Made by a program: the position numbers and the translations under genes
Part shown: in pieces, positions 19,701 to 21,224 of the stretch
How the letters are laid out: every line of letters begins with the position of its first letter
How positions within the stretch are numbered: the first letter of the stretch is position 1
The notes under the pieces: model-generated
Told to the model about the DNA's origin: nothing
Databases searched by the model: none
Seen by the model: only the letters and a program-made list of their open reading frames with translations
Origin: Paramoeba atlantica
Taxonomy: Eukaryota > Discosea
Assembly (NCBI GenBank): GCA_977017575.1
Contig: CDRNVI010000231.1
Location: 1 to 21,224 of the forward strand
Direction: 5' to 3'
DNA length: 21,224 nt

Positions 19701-20810
19701 ATATGTCTTGAGTAATCCCCATTGAAATCAAGGATCTGTATGTGGGTGAAGGAAGAGCTGAATGTGTGGTGTACAACTTGGCACATGCAATTAGACCCCA
19801 ACTTAAGAGGAATTTGATTAAATTCCTAATAAGAGGGCTGCCTACAAGAGACAAGTTGGCTCACTTCACAAACCAAAACTCAAGTTGCTGACTCTGTCAC
19901 TGAGAAAAGGAGTCGTGAACTCATCTTCTGGAGGAATGTTCTGTGGCTGAGGACCTCCTCCAAGCAATGGGAAGGAAATGTATTTTGTTGAATGTATCCA
20001 GCTGGCAAGAAACTAAGAATGTGTGTGGCCTTGTCTCAAATTTTCTCACCAGACAAGAAACCTCTGTGGTGAGTGTTGCTTTGTTGAGTTTGTGGCTCAC
20101 AGTGTGTGTGGAAGGATCAAAATCACCCCAGTATGCTACTGAAATTTTCAAAAAAATCCTGAGAAAGAACAAAATCTTCCCTTGGCCCCCAAGAACTCAA
20201 ACAAAGAAAAGAACCAAAGAGAAGGAAAGTTTTAAATTTAAAGGCTTTCAAGTGTTTTATAATGGCTCAGGCTGTACAGACCCTCATCTAGGGGGTGTAG
20301 ACTTTGCAGTTTTCAAGGAAGGGAAAGAGATATATAGTGGGTTTGAAACCATCCCTCTTGGGTCCAACAATATTGGTGAATTTACAGGTTGTCTGAAAGG
20401 AATGCAATGTATCAGATCAATGACAAATGAGATTGAAGTTGTCAGGGATTGTATGATTCTCATCAAGGCTGCACCCAAAACCCATGCCATCAAAAACTAT
20501 ACCTTGAATGAACTACTTTGTGAAATCTATAAGTTAGCAATGTGCTTTGATAAGATAGAATTCATCCATGTACCCTGAGAACTTAACAAGTGAGCTGATG
20601 CAATTGCAACTGCTGCAAGTTGGTCTAAAGAGGATGGAACATGTGCTGTGAATGACCATCATTGGGATCCAAGATCACAACATGTTGCAGAAACCAGTGA
20701 AGAGTGGATTATTTTGAATTCAACCCTGTGGAACTGGATCAATTCCCCTCTCACCTGTGACTGGACTTTCTCCATCCCCCCAGGGAATTTTGTAAGGAAA
20801 TTCCAAGGAG
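16790..20810 (+). pseudogene. LINE C ORF2: APE endonuclease, RT, zinc finger, RNase H
   Basis: ATG 16790 lies 8 nt after the ORF1 stop. A single frame holds the whole protein with eleven in-frame TGA codons (17996, 18056, 18209, 18848, 19274, 19709, 19889, 19901, 19916, 20576, 20591), no TAA or TAG and no frameshift seen. APE: SWNING (81-86), GGDFNWD (D217), IDH (255-257), KDH (279-281); the usual LQET is LQKT (K112), losing the catalytic Glu. RT: TDFCKAYD (D652), GVKQGC..SP, FMDD (D750, D751). A C/C/H/C finger ends THLLEEC. RNase H begins YNGSG (N1158 where LINE A has Asp), then NNIGEF, RDC and ADAIATAA. Endonuclease and RNase H therefore look inactive, and the C-terminus is cut off near 20810. 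Confidence 0.85.
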
Positions 20811-20813
20811 TGA

Positions 20814-20976
20814 TGGTGCAATAATTCAAGTGCTGGCCCAGATGATATTTCCTTTGTTCTCTACAGAGTGACAAGTGAACAGCTGTGTGATATGTGGTGT
20901 GAACTTATCCAGAGAGCTGGGGAATCAATGGATTTCCCTGAGTTGTTTGGGGAGAGTCAGCTTGTGTTACTACCTA
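20814..20976 (+). mobile_element. Piece of a LINE ORF2 (RT N-terminal part), probably LINE A
   Basis: Reads NNSSAGPDDISFVLYRVT then CDMWCELIQRAG and FGESQLVLLP, matching LINE C ORF2 around 18350-18510 (NNTSAGPDGIPFSLYKVT, FGESQLCLIP). It ends exactly where the LINE A fragment at 14631 begins, sharing TTGTGTTACTACCTA, but on the opposite strand. It is fused to the broken end of LINE C on its left and interrupted by a poly(T)-led element on its right. Together with 14631-12078 it would give a contiguous RT domain, hence the assignment to LINE A. Confidence 0.75.
20962..20976. repeat. Putative LINE C target-site duplication, right, now inverted
   Basis: TTGTGTTACTACCTA, the exact reverse complement of 14617-14631, directly before 12 T. 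Confidence 0.7.
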
Positions 20977-21224
20977 TTTTTTTTTTTTAAGGTTTAGACA
21001 CCAGGTGCTATTTATTAGAATTAAAAACCATCTCTAGGATGGAAAAGAGGGGGGAAGAAAGAGGGGGGGGAGGGGAGATAAGTTAAGAGTTAGATTCAAG
21101 GATCTCTTCAGCATGGAATGCATTGGAGTTTCTTTACCAACTTTAGTTCTCACTAAGGGGTCTGCATTTGATTGTCCATCTTCTAAAACCAGGGAGTGAA
21201 TTCAGTTTGGAGGTTTCTATGAAG
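20977..21224 (-). mobile_element. Inverted LINE 3' end with poly(A) tail, probably the lost end of LINE C
   Basis: On the minus strand: coding-like sequence from the window edge to TAG at 21036-21034, a short 3' UTR, AATAAA (21016-21011) and A12 (20988-20977). The coding part reads SLVLEDGQSNADPLVRTKVG, then KETPMHSMLKRSLN and a Pro/Ser-rich end. The stretch DPLVR...MHSMLKRSL aligns loosely with DDIVK...LGEMLESFV near the end of LINE A ORF2, so this is probably an ORF2 C-terminus. A TGA (21204) and a TAG (21219) lie in the same frame toward the edge. It runs out of the window. Confidence 0.6.
21011..21016 (-). promoter_or_regulatory. Polyadenylation signal AATAAA
   Basis: Minus-strand AATAAA about 22 nt upstream of the 12-A tail of the inverted LINE 3' end, the normal spacing for cleavage and polyadenylation. 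Confidence 0.7.

Larger units (their letters stand above)
14632..20810 (+). mobile_element. LINE C: two-ORF APE-type LINE with RNase H
   Basis: Leader of about 116 nt, ORF1 (14748-16781), an 8-nt gap, then ORF2 in another frame with APE endonuclease, RT, zinc finger and RNase H. This is the layout of plant L1-like and I-like LINEs; the clade cannot be fixed by eye. The 5' end looks complete. The 3' end is lost: just after the RNase H region, at about 20795-20814, similarity to LINE A ORF2 stops and another piece of LINE sequence begins. Loss of a 3' end is not what target-primed reverse transcription produces, so a rearrangement is likely. Confidence 0.85.

Noticed and set aside
14632-20976. 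DNA transposon or capsid-bearing element with 15-bp terminal inverted repeats
   Set aside because: The inverted 15-mers are LINE A coding sequence at both sites and are better explained by a target duplication plus inversion; the interior is a LINE with no transposase or capsid gene.

Overview
This window is a chromosome end from a eukaryote with plant-type telomeres. It opens with 600 bp of uninterrupted CCCTAAA repeat, about 85 units. That repeat is used by land plants, many green algae and several other protist lineages (dinoflagellates, chromerids, cryptophytes and others). The rest is AT-rich and intron-like, with poly(A)-tailed retroelements. The species cannot be named from the window.

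Layout. 1-600: telomere. 601-1403: AT-rich subtelomere built of diverged tandem units of about 175-194 bp, ending at a short interstitial telomeric motif (1404-1416). 1417-9167: about 7.7 kb almost entirely polypyrimidine on the + strand. Its second half holds a tandem duplication (unit 1 about 4091-6916, unit 2 about 6917-8440). Short conserved islands in it look like exons: each follows a pyrimidine tract plus AG, and most end before GT. A tRNA-derived SINE with a poly(A) tail and 17-bp target-site duplications sits in unit 1 (5552-6006). 9171-10217: a broken reading frame resembling the C-x2-C...H-x3-C / RHN / nuclease-like modules of retroelement-associated proteins, followed by a polyadenylation signal and 36 A.

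10520-21224 is a LINE graveyard made of one related family of APE-type LINEs with RNase H. LINE B (minus, 10520-12077) has only ORF1. It abuts the 18-nt poly(A) tail of LINE A (minus, 12078-14631), whose ORF2 is open for about 845 codons. LINE C (plus, 14632 to about 20810) has ORF1 and ORF2 in two frames 8 nt apart. A short piece of RT-coding sequence (about 20814-20976, plus) and an inverted, poly(A)-tailed LINE 3' end (20977-21224, minus) close the window.

The main inference is that LINE C inserted into LINE A with a 15-bp target duplication, and that an inversion then broke LINE C near 20810. This explains the otherwise odd pieces at 20814-21224 and predicts what lies beyond the window edge. 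A second pattern is that every in-frame interruption of the LINE C and LINE B frames confidently inside a LINE body is TGA, mostly where Arg is expected, with no frameshift seen over about 4 kb of ORF2. CpG decay (CGA to TGA) is the simplest reading, but recoding is worth excluding. No intact host gene, rRNA gene, functional tRNA gene or CRISPR array is supported.
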